NCBI RefSeq assembly: GCF_042852765.1
Contig: NZ_AP031414.1
Length of the DNA: 64,000 nucleotides
Reading direction: 5' to 3' (one strand)
Source of the DNA: Schaedlerella glycyrrhizinilytica_A
GTDB taxonomy: Bacteria; Bacillota; Clostridia; Lachnospirales; Lachnospiraceae
The notes beneath the pieces are model-generated. The model ran no database searches, had not been told where the DNA came from, and saw only the letters and a program-made list of their open reading frames with translations. Each line of letters begins with the position of its first letter. Position 1 is the stretch's first letter. Of this stretch, positions 7,305-16,310 are shown piece by piece. The position numbers and the translations under genes are program-made.

Positions 7305-8916
7305 CATATAACTGCGCCACGTTCAGCGCGTAATCTCCGATCCGTTCAAAATCGGTCAGCATCTCAGAGAACATAATTCCGCACTCTGCTTTGCTTTCTC
7401 CTTTTTTCGCACGTTTGATCTGACGTTTCAGATACTTCTTCTGCATCTCGTCGATCTCTTTTTCACCCTCGGAAACCCGTGCGAGGATTTCTGCTGATTT
7501 CGTCTCGTCTTCCAGAGACAAGGCTTCCAACGTCTGGCGGCTGATCTCTTTCATCTTCACGATCTCTTCTTTTTCTTCTTCTGTAAGACGGATCTCCCAT
7601 TTTTTCATAAACTGGGTGTATTCCGCAATATTGATCGCATGGTCTCCGATCCGTTCCACATTTCCGAGCATCAGATAATAGCTGTTGATACTCTTTGTGT
7701 CCCGTTCCGACATTTCCACTGACATCAGACTTACGATATAGCGGGCGATCTCACCGTTCAGATAATCGATATAATCTTCCCGCTCCTGTATCTCTTCCAG
7801 CCGTCCCGCGTCTCCTGCGAGCACCGCATCATAACTCTGCTCCACATTCTTTCTTGTTTTTTCGAGCATACGGTCGATCTCACGCTGGATCTGCGAGATC
7901 ACCACTGCGGCATGTCCCACCGGATAGTTGCTCTCAAACGGACGGATATACATCAGTTTCTGGATCGTCTCTTCCTCTTTTTCATTGTCAGGAAGAATCT
8001 TCACGGCAATCTCTGCCAGTTTGTTTCCGAACGGCAGAAGCAATAATGTGGTCACGATGTTAAATGCCGTATGTGTATTGGCGATCTGCGCTACCGGATC
8101 TGCTGTGATAGATTCCATCAGCTGTACGAACGGCGTCACCATACATATGATCGTAAATACCGTCGTTCCGATGATATTGAACAGCAGATGGATCACTGTC
8201 GTACGTTTGGCATTCGTCTTTGTTCCGATCGAAGCGAGTACGGCTGTGATACAAGTTCCGATATTCTGACCAAACAGAATATACACCGCACTGGACAGCG
8301 GGATCATCCCCGTCGCGGCAAGCGCCTGCAAAATACCGACCGATGCGGAAGAAGACTGGATGATCGCGGTAAATACCGCGCCGACGAGAATTCCAAGCAG
8401 CGGGTTGGAAAAGCTTGTCATAAAGTCCATGAACATTGCCGAATCCCGGAGCGGCTGCATCGAACTGCTCATCATGTCCATTCCGATGAACAGCACACCG
8501 AGTCCCGCAAAAATCTCACTGATATGTCTCGCTTTTTCATTCTTCATAAACATGATGCAGGCAACGCCGAGAAATGCGATCAGCGGCGCGATCGCTCCGA
8601 TATCAAGTGCGATCAACTGACCGGTGATCGTTGTACCGATGTTGGCTCCCATGATGATCCATACAGCCTGGTTCAGTGTCATCAGTCCCGAGTTTACAAA
8701 TCCGACTACCATGACAGTCGTTGCGGAAGAAGACTGGATCACCGCCGTGATCACAGCTCCGACCAGAACCGCTTTGATACGGTTGGAAGTCAGTTTCTCG
8801 AGGATCTGCTTCATCTTGTTGCCGGCAGCCGTTTCCAGACCGTTGCTCATCATCTGCATTCCGTACAGGAACAACGCCAGTCCGCCAAGCAATGACAGTA
8901 AATCTTTCAATTCCAT
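7291..8916 (-). CDS. Na/Pi cotransporter family protein with PhoU-like tail
   Basis: 541 residues. The N-terminal 300 residues hold the paired Na/Pi-cotransporter repeats: QSSSATTVMVVGFVNSG (about 61-77) and its second copy QSSSASVGILQALAATG, each with the QSSS signature, among eight or so membrane helices. Residues about 340-540 are a charged helical PhoU-like domain (NVERIGDHAINIAEY and DFERIGDYALNVAQL). Imports phosphate with sodium (family knowledge). Start ATG 8916 (MELKDLLSLLGGLALFLYGM) follows an AGGAGAATGAG site. Confidence 0.92.
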   Translation of the reverse strand: MELKDLLSLLGGLALFLYGMQMMSNGLETAAGNKMKQILEKLTSNRIKAVLVGAVITAVIQSSSATTVMVVGFVNSGLMTLNQAVWIIMGANIGTTITGQLIALDIGAIAPLIAFLGVACIMFMKNEKARHISEIFAGLGVLFIGMDMMSSSMQPLRDSAMFMDFMTSFSNPLLGILVGAVFTAIIQSSSASVGILQALAATGMIPLSSAVYILFGQNIGTCITAVLASIGTKTNAKRTTVIHLLFNIIGTTVFTIICMVTPFVQLMESITADPVAQIANTHTAFNIVTTLLLLPFGNKLAEIAVKILPDNEKEEETIQKLMYIRPFESNYPVGHAAVVISQIQREIDRMLEKTRKNVEQSYDAVLAGDAGRLEEIQEREDYIDYLNGEIARYIVSLMSVEMSERDTKSINSYYLMLGNVERIGDHAINIAEYTQFMKKWEIRLTEEEKEEIVKMKEISRQTLEALSLEDETKSAEILARVSEGEKEIDEMQKKYLKRQIKRAKKGESKAECGIMFSEMLTDFERIGDYALNVAQLYDEMA

Positions 8917-8956
8917 TTTCTCATTCTCCTAAAATCGAATTCTTTTCTCCTTTTTA

Positions 8957-8991
8957 AACCGGTGCGTTTCCCTTTGGAATCGACACCGGTT
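8957..8991 (-). promoter_or_regulatory. Hairpin between BFD-MalY gene and Na/Pi cotransporter
   Basis: AACCGGTG (minus 8984-8991) pairs with CACCGGTT (8957-8964), followed on the minus strand by TAAAAAGGAG. It could terminate the upstream metal operon weakly or form part of the cotransporter leader. Only the stem is certain. Confidence 0.4.
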
Positions 8992-9061
8992 CACATTGTA
9001 ACACGATTTTACAAGAACTTAAACTAGATTTTCGTTTATTTAACCATGATTTTACATAGAT

Positions 9062-10510
9062 TTAACATTCCGCAAATATATACTTATTCAGTCTGTCAAA
9101 TGCCTCTTCCACGAGCACACGCGGAAGCGCCAGATTCATCCGGATTCCGCACGGACTGTGGAACGGACGTCCGTCCTGCCAGATCACACCGACTTCCACG
9201 CCTGCGCGCTGTACTTCGTCGATCGTCTTTTTATGTTCCTCACACCACTGTGTACAATCCAGAAGAAGCATGTAAGTTCCCTGTGGTCTGGAAACAGATA
9301 CCCCTTTAAAATGTTCCCGGATATAATTCCAGGCATAGTCCACATTGCCGCTCAGCACTTTACAAAGTTCGTCCACCCATTCCTGTCCCTCCGGTTTGTA
9401 CGCACCGATCAAGGCATGCATGGAAAGAACGTTCATCATATTATAATGAGACAATGACGATTCTTTCATCACCCGGTCGCGGATCTGTGGATTGTAAATA
9501 ATATGATAACTTCCGATCAGACCTGCCAGATTAAATGTCTTCGACGGCGCATAAAGTGCAACCGTGCGCTGTTTGGCATCCTCCGAAACTGACTGTGTCG
9601 GGATATGCGTATATCCGTCCAGAATGATGTCTGACCAGATCTCATCGGACACGACCATCACGTCATATTTACGGTACAGCTCCATCACGCGCTCCAGTTC
9701 CCAACGCTCCCACACACGTCCGCATGGATTATGCGGGGAACAGAATACCGCGGCATGGATATGCTGTTCTTTTAATTTCTGTTCCATATCCTCAAAATCG
9801 ATTCTCCAGATCCCGTCTTCATCCCGTTTCAGCGGACTGTGGACGATATCGTAACCGTTGTTCTCAAGCGCATGGGTAAACCCTACATAAGTCGGAGAAT
9901 GCAGAAGCACTTTGTCTCCTCTGGAACAGAACACATTTAACGCGCTGACCACACCGCCCAGCACGCCATTTTCATATCCGATACATTCTTTTGTAAGTCC
10001 CTCGACATGATTTCGTGTCTTTTGCCAGTTAATAATTGCGTCATAGTACTCTTCTCTCGGCATAAAATATCCATATGCACGATGTTTGGTTCTCTCGATG
10101 ATCGCTTCCGCCACGGTCGGGACCGTCTGGAAGTTCATATCCGCAACCCACATCGGGATCCGGTCAAATCCCTCTTTTACTTCCACGTTCTCAAATGGGA
10201 TCTCGTCCACTGCGATCGCATCTTTTCCGCGCCGATCCATGATCGTTGTAAAATCATATTTCATCGGCTGCGTCTCCCTTTCCGCATCCCGTCCCGGTTC
10301 TGCGCAGACGCATTCCGGATTCTCAATATTTTGCTCTTCCAGAATAGCCTCCATAAATTTTTTCACCTTTTTCTTGCATTTACCACAGCTTTTTCCCGCT
10401 TTGGTCAACTTTTTCACTTCTTTAAATGAAGCTGCTCCATCTTTTACCGCATCTTCGATCTCCCCTGCCGTCACATGATGACAGGCACAGATCACTTTCT
10501 CCCGGTTCAT
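9062..10510 (-). CDS. Fusion: BFD-like [2Fe-2S] domain + MalY/PatB C-S-lyase
   Basis: 482 residues. Residues 1-55 are a BFD-like [2Fe-2S] domain with ligands C8, C10, C42 and C45 (C-x-C-x31-C-x2-C), the layout of bacterioferritin-associated ferredoxins. Residues about 83-482 form a full PLP-dependent MalY/PatB aminotransferase-fold C-S-lyase: GIPMWVADMNFQ-like start, SPTYVGF, SPHNPCGRVW, SDEIWSDI, PLP lysine in APSKTFNLAGL, and GIRMNLALP near the end. MalY/PatB enzymes split cystathionine or cysteine conjugates. The start is 2 bases after the ferritin stop without a clear own ribosome site, implying coupling. An internal ATG at 10264 (MKYDFTTIMDRRG) with AAAGGGAGA upstream could also give free lyase. 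Each domain is secure; the joint function is unknown. Confidence 0.9.
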   Translation of the reverse strand: MNREKVICACHHVTAGEIEDAVKDGAASFKEVKKLTKAGKSCGKCKKKVKKFMEAILEEQNIENPECVCAEPGRDAERETQPMKYDFTTIMDRRGKDAIAVDEIPFENVEVKEGFDRIPMWVADMNFQTVPTVAEAIIERTKHRAYGYFMPREEYYDAIINWQKTRNHVEGLTKECIGYENGVLGGVVSALNVFCSRGDKVLLHSPTYVGFTHALENNGYDIVHSPLKRDEDGIWRIDFEDMEQKLKEQHIHAAVFCSPHNPCGRVWERWELERVMELYRKYDVMVVSDEIWSDIILDGYTHIPTQSVSEDAKQRTVALYAPSKTFNLAGLIGSYHIIYNPQIRDRVMKESSLSHYNMMNVLSMHALIGAYKPEGQEWVDELCKVLSGNVDYAWNYIREHFKGVSVSRPQGTYMLLLDCTQWCEEHKKTIDEVQRAGVEVGVIWQDGRPFHSPCGIRMNLALPRVLVEEAFDRLNKYIFAEC

Positions 10511-10512
10511 AA

Positions 10513-11025
10513 TTAAAGTACCAGAGACGGTGCGGAATATACCCGTGCGCCAAGTTCATTGTCCAGCATATACAAGCTCTTCGGATCTCCGCCGAACAGT
10601 TCGTATTTTTTCACGAGATTATCTGCGTTTGTCTCTTCCTCTCCCTGTTCTTTTACAAACCAGTCCAAAAACTGCATAGTGCGGAAATCTTTTACAGAAT
10701 ATGCCGCATCATAAATATTGTGGATCAGACCGGTGACATACTGCTCATGTCTGAGTCCCTCTGCCAACACTGCTTTTGCACTTGTCAGGTCGATCTGCGG
10801 TTTATCGATCGCTTCCAGTACGACCTGCTCACCGTTGTTCTGCAGATATTGGATAAACAGCATGGCATGATCCCGTTCTTCCTGTGCCTGGATCTTGTAC
10901 CAGTTACCGAAACCATCCAGCCCCTCATTATAATAATAGTTGGAAAAATCCAGATACAGATATGCGGAATAAAACTCCTTGTTTACCTGCTGATTTAACA
11001 ATTCCACTACCTTTTTATCTAACAT
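10513..11025 (-). CDS. ftn: Ferritin
   Basis: 170-residue iron-storage protein forming a 24-subunit cage (family knowledge). Ferroxidase ligands are visible: E17 in NKEFYSAYLYL, EERDH in the second helix, E in VKEQGEEET on the fourth helix. No haem-binding methionine context as in bacterioferritin. ATG 11025 has a strong AGGAGGAAG site. It follows larE by 33 bases and precedes the BFD-MalY fusion by 2, placing an iron store next to a ferredoxin domain of the type that releases iron. Confidence 0.95.
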   Translation of the reverse strand: MLDKKVVELLNQQVNKEFYSAYLYLDFSNYYYNEGLDGFGNWYKIQAQEERDHAMLFIQYLQNNGEQVVLEAIDKPQIDLTSAKAVLAEGLRHEQYVTGLIHNIYDAAYSVKDFRTMQFLDWFVKEQGEEETNADNLVKKYELFGGDPKSLYMLDNELGARVYSAPSLVL

Positions 11026-11058
11026 CTTTCTTCCTCCTGTTCTTACACTTTTTTGTTT

Positions 11059-11919
11059 TTATCTTTCTTCTTTTTGCACTGCTCTTTCATTATACGCGTT
11101 TGTGATGCCAATGTCCATACTTCCGGAACGGAACCCCTCCAGATCAAGCGTGATATACCGGTATCCGATCATTTTTAACGTTTGGACTATCTCCAGCCTC
11201 CGCGCTTCCAATATGGGAAATGCTTCCGGATCCGCCTCGATCCGCACAAGATCTCCGTAAATCCGGAGCCGTACATTGTAAAGTCCTAGCCCTCTGAGAT
11301 ATTCCTCTCCCTGCTCTGCTTTTCGCATTTCTCCATAAGAAAGCGTCGTACCGTAGGGAAAACGTGTCGCAAGACAGGGCATCGCCGGACGGTTGGAAAC
11401 CGACAGTCCCAGTTCTTCCGCCCATGCGCGTACCTCTTCTTTTGTAAGTCCAAACTGCACCAGAGGACTGTGGATCCCCAATTCCCGTACCGCCAAAAAT
11501 CCCGGACGGTATCCGTTCAGGTCTTCTGCATTTGTCCCCTCTAAAATCATGGATATACCATATTCCGCCGCTTTTTCTATCAGCTTTGTGAACAACAGTT
11601 TCTTACAACGGCAACACCGATCCACCGGATTTTGTTGCATTCCCGCCTCTGCCAGTTCATCCACAGGCACGACCAGATGTCTCGCTCCGATTTCTTCCGC
11701 AACCTTTTTTGCGTGGGTGATCTCCGCCGCCGGATGTAATGTCGTCTGCATCGTCACTGCGTAAACATTCGTCTTACTTCCCTTTGCCGCGCCACAGACC
11801 AGTTTCAAAAGCAGGGCGCTGTCCACACCTCCGGAAAATGCCACCGCACAGTCTTCCTTTATCTCTTCCCGCAGCCACTGTTCCATTTCATTTCTTTTTG
11901 ATGCAAGTGCTTCTCTCAC
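11059..11919 (-). CDS. larE: LarE, sacrificial sulfur transferase for the NPN nickel cofactor
   Basis: ATP-pyrophosphatase-family enzyme (286 residues) that adds sulfur to the nickel-pincer nucleotide precursor of lactate racemase and related enzymes. PP-loop SGGVDS at residues 29-34. The cysteine of PCLATRFPYGT corresponds to the sacrificial cysteine of the family. An additional CCRCKK cluster is present near residue 100. Start is GTG 11919, overlapping the larC TGA by 4 bases (GTGA). No larA or larB is in the window, so the client enzyme lies elsewhere. Confidence 0.93.
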   Translation of the reverse strand: MREALASKRNEMEQWLREEIKEDCAVAFSGGVDSALLLKLVCGAAKGSKTNVYAVTMQTTLHPAAEITHAKKVAEEIGARHLVVPVDELAEAGMQQNPVDRCCRCKKLLFTKLIEKAAEYGISMILEGTNAEDLNGYRPGFLAVRELGIHSPLVQFGLTKEEVRAWAEELGLSVSNRPAMPCLATRFPYGTTLSYGEMRKAEQGEEYLRGLGLYNVRLRIYGDLVRIEADPEAFPILEARRLEIVQTLKMIGYRYITLDLEGFRSGSMDIGITNAYNERAVQKEER

Positions 11920-13259
11920 TTTTGATTTCCCCTGCTTTCTTCCGCACTCTGCCTGATCTGACGATAAACTTCATCGTAGCTGATTCCCTGACGCTTTGCG
12001 ATTTTTTTTACATCCTCATATTCCGGATAACAACGGTGCTTTCCATTCGGAAGCGTACACATCTTTACGCTTGCCTCCCCCAGTTCTGTCTTCATTTTCA
12101 TCTGTTCCCGTTTTAAAACGGTTCGCTCCATCTCCATACGGCGGATCCCGATCGTCGTTGTTTCCTCAAAAATGATCTGCTCCATCTCCGGAATGTCACA
12201 TTCTTCACATAAGACAACCAGTTCATATGCCGGTCGGTTCTTTTTCATAAACACCGGGATGTAATGAACATCTTTCGCTCCCGCTTTCATCAGCCGCTTC
12301 ATCACATATCCCATTGCCTCGCCGCTGCAGTCGTCAATGTTCGTCTCCAAGCGGAAAATCCGGTCTTTGTCCGTTCCTGTCTCTTCGATCAGCATTGCCC
12401 GTAAGATCCCGGGGCTTTCATAGTCCCGCTTTCCCGCGCCGATCCCGATCTTTTTCATGTGAAAATGTTTCGGAAGCTGCTCATCCGTCCGCACGGCTGC
12501 CACGATCGCCGCTCCCGTCGGTGTCACCAGCTCCCCCTCCACTTCCGTCAAATGGAGTTTCAGATCATGCGCCTGCGCAATGTTCACAACAGCCGGAACC
12601 GGAATCGGAATCATGCCGTGTTGACAGCGGATACAGCCGCGTCCCTCATACAGTTCCGGAACGATCACTTTCCGAATGGAGAGATCATCCAGACAGACGG
12701 ATACGGCAAGAATATCAACGATCGAATCAACCGCCCCTACCTCGTGAAAATGTACTTCTTCCGCCGGAACGCCATGTGCCTTGGATTCTGCTTCAGCAAG
12801 AACCTGAAAAATCTTTTTTGCCGTCTCCTTTGCAGCTTTGGTCATATCCGCAGCGTCAATGATCTGCCGAATCTCGGAAAGCCCCCTATGTACATGGGAA
12901 TGCCCGTGGGCATGTGGATGCTCATGGTCGTGCGGATGCTCGTGATCGTGCGAATGTTCGTGGTCGTGCGGATGCTCGTGGTCGTGCAGATGCTCGTGGT
13001 CGTGCGGATGCTCGTGTCCATGCAGATATGTCATATCATGATCATGGTTTTCATGCGCCGCATCCAAGAGAACCCGGAAATCGCAGGCGTCCAGTCCCGA
13101 TTTTTTCACCCGACCGATCTCAACTTCAAATCCATCTACCGGCAGACTTTTCAGCGCTTTTCTCAAAACCGTTTCATCCGCGCCCAGATCTAAAAGCGCC
13201 GCCACGGTCATGTCGCCGCTGATGCCGGAATAACATTCAAGATACAATGTATTTTCCAT
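11916..13259 (-). CDS. larC: LarC, nickel insertion protein for the NPN cofactor
   Basis: 447 residues. Inserts nickel into the pincer nucleotide by a CTP-dependent reaction (family knowledge). N-terminal LECYSGISGDMTVAALLDLG is the LarC1 hallmark. A histidine/aspartate-rich stretch (about residues 78-122) is a probable nickel-binding segment. HFHEVGAVDSIVDI, GRGCIRCQHGMIPIPVPA and the LarC2 region LETNIDDCSGEAMGYV follow. Unlike systems where larC1 and larC2 are joined by frameshifting, this is one continuous frame. Start ATG 13259 chosen for its AAAGGAG site. Coupled to larE. Confidence 0.94.
   Translation of the reverse strand: MENTLYLECYSGISGDMTVAALLDLGADETVLRKALKSLPVDGFEVEIGRVKKSGLDACDFRVLLDAAHENHDHDMTYLHGHEHPHDHEHLHDHEHPHDHEHSHDHEHPHDHEHPHAHGHSHVHRGLSEIRQIIDAADMTKAAKETAKKIFQVLAEAESKAHGVPAEEVHFHEVGAVDSIVDILAVSVCLDDLSIRKVIVPELYEGRGCIRCQHGMIPIPVPAVVNIAQAHDLKLHLTEVEGELVTPTGAAIVAAVRTDEQLPKHFHMKKIGIGAGKRDYESPGILRAMLIEETGTDKDRIFRLETNIDDCSGEAMGYVMKRLMKAGAKDVHYIPVFMKKNRPAYELVVLCEECDIPEMEQIIFEETTTIGIRRMEMERTVLKREQMKMKTELGEASVKMCTLPNGKHRCYPEYEDVKKIAKRQGISYDEVYRQIRQSAEESRGNQK
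12897..13020 (-). repeat. 18-bp tandem repeat encoding His-rich segment of LarC
   Basis: About six imperfect 18-bp units encode HPHDHE-type hexapeptides (HLHDHE, HPHDHE, HSHDHE, HPHAHG variants). Unit-number change would alter the nickel-binding stretch in frame. Confidence 0.85.
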
Positions 13260-13298
13260 AAATAAAACTCCTTTCCAGCAATATCTGCTTCTTCTGAT

Positions 13299-13327
13299 AT
13301 GATAGTACATTTCCCCATTTTTGTCTA
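13299..13327 (-). promoter_or_regulatory. Predicted larC-larE-ftn operon promoter
   Basis: Minus-strand TAGACA (13322-13327) and TATCAT (13299-13304), 17-base spacer, 40 bases upstream of the larC start. A weaker plus-strand pair TTTACA (13338) / TACTAT (13363) could serve the divergent VanZ-like gene. Confidence 0.55.
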
Positions 13328-13393
13328 TTCGCCGCACTTTACAAATCTGATAAAAAGTGGCATACTATGGTTTTAAAAAAGAAGGAGGTACCC

Positions 13394-13963
13394 ATGAAAA
13401 AAGTCGCTTTATTTTTCCTGAAACCACTTTCGTTTCTGCCCGCACTTCTGATGATGTATCTCATCTTTCAGTTTTCAGCGCAAACGGGAGAACTTTCCGG
13501 AAACCTTAGTTACGAAGTCAGCTATAAAATTGTAGAAATTGGAAATGAGGTCCTCGATAAAGGACTCGATGAATGGACGATCGGACAGTATGCTTATGAG
13601 ATTGAATATCCGATCCGGAAACTCGCACATATGACAGAATATTTTCTGCTTGCCGTCGCAGTATCGTTTCCTTTTTATGTCTACGGACTCCGCGGTTTTC
13701 CGCTGATGCTCGTAGCCGGACTCATCTGCGTTGCATTTGCCTGCGGCGATGAATATCACCAGTCGTTCGTGGAGGGACGAGGTCCGTCTGTGAAAGATGT
13801 GTGCATCGACAGTATCGGCGCGTTCGGCGGAATCCTGACCGTCCGGCTGATCTGCTGGCTTTTCCTGACTCCCGCCCGCGTAGCAAAGCGTCAGGAAGCC
13901 TATGCCTACCGGAAAATGGAAGCAAGACGGCGCGCCCAGAGAGAACGCCGCCGCAGATATTAA
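13394..13963 (+). CDS. VanZ-like membrane protein
   Basis: 189 residues from ATG 13394 (MKKVALFFLKPLSFL), chosen because GGAGG at 13384-13388 is well spaced. Four membrane segments and the VanZ family core: KLAHMTEYFLLAVA, then GDEYHQSFVEGRGPSVKDVCIDSIGAFGG with conserved Glu/His/Asp. A basic, Arg-rich tail (residues about 160-189) follows. VanZ gives low-level teicoplanin resistance in one context, but most chromosomal homologues have unknown roles. Convergent with the acyltransferase gene. Confidence 0.88.
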   Translation: MKKVALFFLKPLSFLPALLMMYLIFQFSAQTGELSGNLSYEVSYKIVEIGNEVLDKGLDEWTIGQYAYEIEYPIRKLAHMTEYFLLAVAVSFPFYVYGLRGFPLMLVAGLICVAFACGDEYHQSFVEGRGPSVKDVCIDSIGAFGGILTVRLICWLFLTPARVAKRQEAYAYRKMEARRRAQRERRRRY

Positions 13964-14009
13964 ATTCTATATAGATCAGATTCCAAAGTTACCCGATTCC
14001 GAAGATTTC

Positions 14010-15023
14010 CTAGGTGATCGCTTTTCCACCCGGAAGTTTTCGGATCAGCCAGACACTTAAGAATGATACTAAGAGGATCGAGACTGTCAGCATCGGCACT
14101 GCAATCCAAGCCGAGACAGCCTCCGCCTCTAAGTGTTTTTTGTAATTATCCAGAAATAAAATATGGATCAGATAAATTCCAAACGAACAGGAGCACAACG
14201 CGTCGATCCGCTTTTTCCATGGACTGCTTATCCGGATCTGTCCGTTTCCGGCACGCACCATCAGCAGAAAGAATGCTCCTGCACTCGCCATCACAAAAGG
14301 ACATCCATATTCCAATGTCCGTTCCAGATGTTCTCCTGTTCCCACACTGACCATCGCTGTCAGGCAAATATTTATCACATTGCTTACAATGAAAATGATC
14401 CAGAGATTCCTCGTATGGATCCGAGGCGAGTCTTTATATTTCCATAAAATATACCCCAGCATAAAATAATACGCATAAATCCGGTCTCCGAAGAGCGGAA
14501 CATCGTAGTAAGGTTCAATCCCGAAAAGTGACAGCACATACATCACGATCTCCACGCCTGTTCCCAGAACCGCAAGTAAATAAAACAGTTTATCGTTCAT
14601 CCCCCGGAACATAGCCTGAAAAAACGGGAGTACGAGATAGATCGGGATCATCGCATATAAATACCAGAGGTGGGGTTCCGCCGGCACAGCTAAAATCTCC
14701 GAAAGTTCAAAATCACTTCCCATATAATATATATTGAACAGATAATATACAACACTCCAAAACAGAAGCGGCGGCAGAAACCGGATCAGTCTGTTCCAGT
14801 TTTTGGCTGCTGATTCTGTTCTCCCCAAAAGCATCGCTCCGCTGATCATAAAGAAACACGGAACGCTCACTCTCGCAAAAGTATCCAAGATCAGCGCAAA
14901 CCCATATTCTCCCATATTGATCTTCCCAAATGCCCTGCAAAAATAATTCGTCACATGGATCACGATGACCAGAATAAAGGAAATGGTCCGGATCAACTCA
15001 ATATTATAATTCTTCTCTCTCAT
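14010..15023 (-). CDS. Membrane acyltransferase (acyltransferase_3 family)
   Basis: 337 residues, about ten hydrophobic segments. N-terminal IELIRTISFILVIVIHVTNYF carries the conserved Arg and His of the OafA/WecH-type acyltransferases, followed by RVSVPCFFMISGAMLLG. Such proteins O-acetylate or succinylate cell-surface polymers; the substrate cannot be read. It begins 28 bases after the dinB stop and may be third in the clpB-dinB transcript. Confidence 0.85.
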   Translation of the reverse strand: MREKNYNIELIRTISFILVIVIHVTNYFCRAFGKINMGEYGFALILDTFARVSVPCFFMISGAMLLGRTESAAKNWNRLIRFLPPLLFWSVVYYLFNIYYMGSDFELSEILAVPAEPHLWYLYAMIPIYLVLPFFQAMFRGMNDKLFYLLAVLGTGVEIVMYVLSLFGIEPYYDVPLFGDRIYAYYFMLGYILWKYKDSPRIHTRNLWIIFIVSNVINICLTAMVSVGTGEHLERTLEYGCPFVMASAGAFFLLMVRAGNGQIRISSPWKKRIDALCSCSFGIYLIHILFLDNYKKHLEAEAVSAWIAVPMLTVSILLVSFLSVWLIRKLPGGKAIT

Positions 15024-15051
15024 TCTTTTCTCTCATTCATTTCTCTTGTTC

Positions 15052-16293
15052 TTATCTCTCGTTCTTTTTCTTCTTTCCGTCGTTCTTTCCGTCCGTCTTT
15101 TTCATCAGGCTTGCCTTTTTGACCGCATCGTTTCCATAACGCTTCCGGATCGCCTCCATCGCCGCATTCAGCCTTTGATGCTTCTCATCCGGCGGCTGCG
15201 GCAATTCCATATCAAACAATGTCATCTGTTCCGGTTCTGATTCCGCAGATAATTTCGCCGTCCGGATCCCAAGCAGACGAACCGGTTCTCCGCTCCATAT
15301 CTCCTTGAACAACTGGCAGGCAGTCTCATAAAGAACCTGATCTTCATTGGTCGGTTTTAAAAGCTGTTTTTGATGGGAAGCTGTCCGAAAATCATAATAT
15401 TTGATCTCCATGCTCACCATTCCGGCTCTCTGTCCTGCTTTTCGCAGTCTTGCCCCGACACTTTTTGCCAGCTTATAAAACACTTTCATTGCTTCTTCGA
15501 CAGTGGCGGCATCTTCCGACAACGTCGTCGAATTTCCGACTCCCTTTGCCTCTGACTGCTCCGGCTGTACTTCCGAATGATCGATCCCGTTTGCAAATTC
15601 CCACAGCATTTTTCCATGGCTTTTCAAATGCAATTCGATCAGACCAAGATCTGCATTCGCCAGCTCTCCGATCGTATCGATCTCCAGCTTTTTCAACGCT
15701 TCCACACTGGATCTTCCCGCCATAAATAATTCTCCGATCGGAAGCGGCCACATTTTCAGCAGAACTTCCTCCGGAAACAATGTGTGCACTTTGTCCGGTT
15801 TTTCAAAATCCGACGCCATTTTTGCCAAAAGTTTATTAGAAGAAATCCCGATATTTACCGTAAAGCCGAACTTTTCCCGGATGCTGTCTTTTATCTGAAA
15901 TGCCGCAGAAACCGGCGAGGCGTATTGGGATGCGATTTCCGTGAAATCCATATAGCATTCATCCACGCTGACTTGCTCGATCTTCGTCGTAAAACTGCGC
16001 AGATATTCCATCAGCATCGCGCTTTTCTGCCGATACATTTTATGATCGGGAGGCTCCATCACAAGGTTCGGACACTTACGAAAGGCATTCGCCACCGGTT
16101 CCCCGGTACGAATGCCGTATTTTTTCGCAGGCACAGACTTCGCAAGTACGACGCCGTGGCGCGACTTCTGATCCCCTCCGATGATCGAGGGGATCTCGCG
16201 AAGATCCTGTGCTGCACCATTTTTTAGTTTTTCTGCCGCAGTCCAGCTTAAATACGCTGAATTTACATCAATATGAAAGATGACCGATGACAT
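15052..16293 (-). CDS. dinB: DNA polymerase IV (Y family)
   Basis: Error-prone translesion polymerase, 413 residues. N-terminal FHIDVNSAYLSW holds the first catalytic Asp; SVDECYMDFT holds the Asp-Glu pair; GISSNKLLAKMASDFEKPD is the finger/palm link; the helix-hairpin-helix thumb and C-terminal little-finger domain follow. The C-terminal tail is lysine-rich, and TLFDME just before it could be a beta-clamp peptide. It starts 17 bases after the clpB stop, so the two genes probably share the CIRCE-overlapped promoter. Confidence 0.94.
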   Translation of the reverse strand: MSSVIFHIDVNSAYLSWTAAEKLKNGAAQDLREIPSIIGGDQKSRHGVVLAKSVPAKKYGIRTGEPVANAFRKCPNLVMEPPDHKMYRQKSAMLMEYLRSFTTKIEQVSVDECYMDFTEIASQYASPVSAAFQIKDSIREKFGFTVNIGISSNKLLAKMASDFEKPDKVHTLFPEEVLLKMWPLPIGELFMAGRSSVEALKKLEIDTIGELANADLGLIELHLKSHGKMLWEFANGIDHSEVQPEQSEAKGVGNSTTLSEDAATVEEAMKVFYKLAKSVGARLRKAGQRAGMVSMEIKYYDFRTASHQKQLLKPTNEDQVLYETACQLFKEIWSGEPVRLLGIRTAKLSAESEPEQMTLFDMELPQPPDEKHQRLNAAMEAIRKRYGNDAVKKASLMKKTDGKNDGKKKKNER

Positions 16294-16310
16294 GAATCCG
16301 GAATCCTTTC

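Noticed and set aside
7928..8932. Long plus-strand frames over the Na/Pi cotransporter gene
   Set aside because: Antisense shadows of a well-supported gene with family motifs on the minus strand.
12897..13020. Regularly spaced repeats that could suggest a CRISPR array
   Set aside because: Unit is 18 bp without spacers and lies in the larC frame coding for His-Asp hexapeptides.
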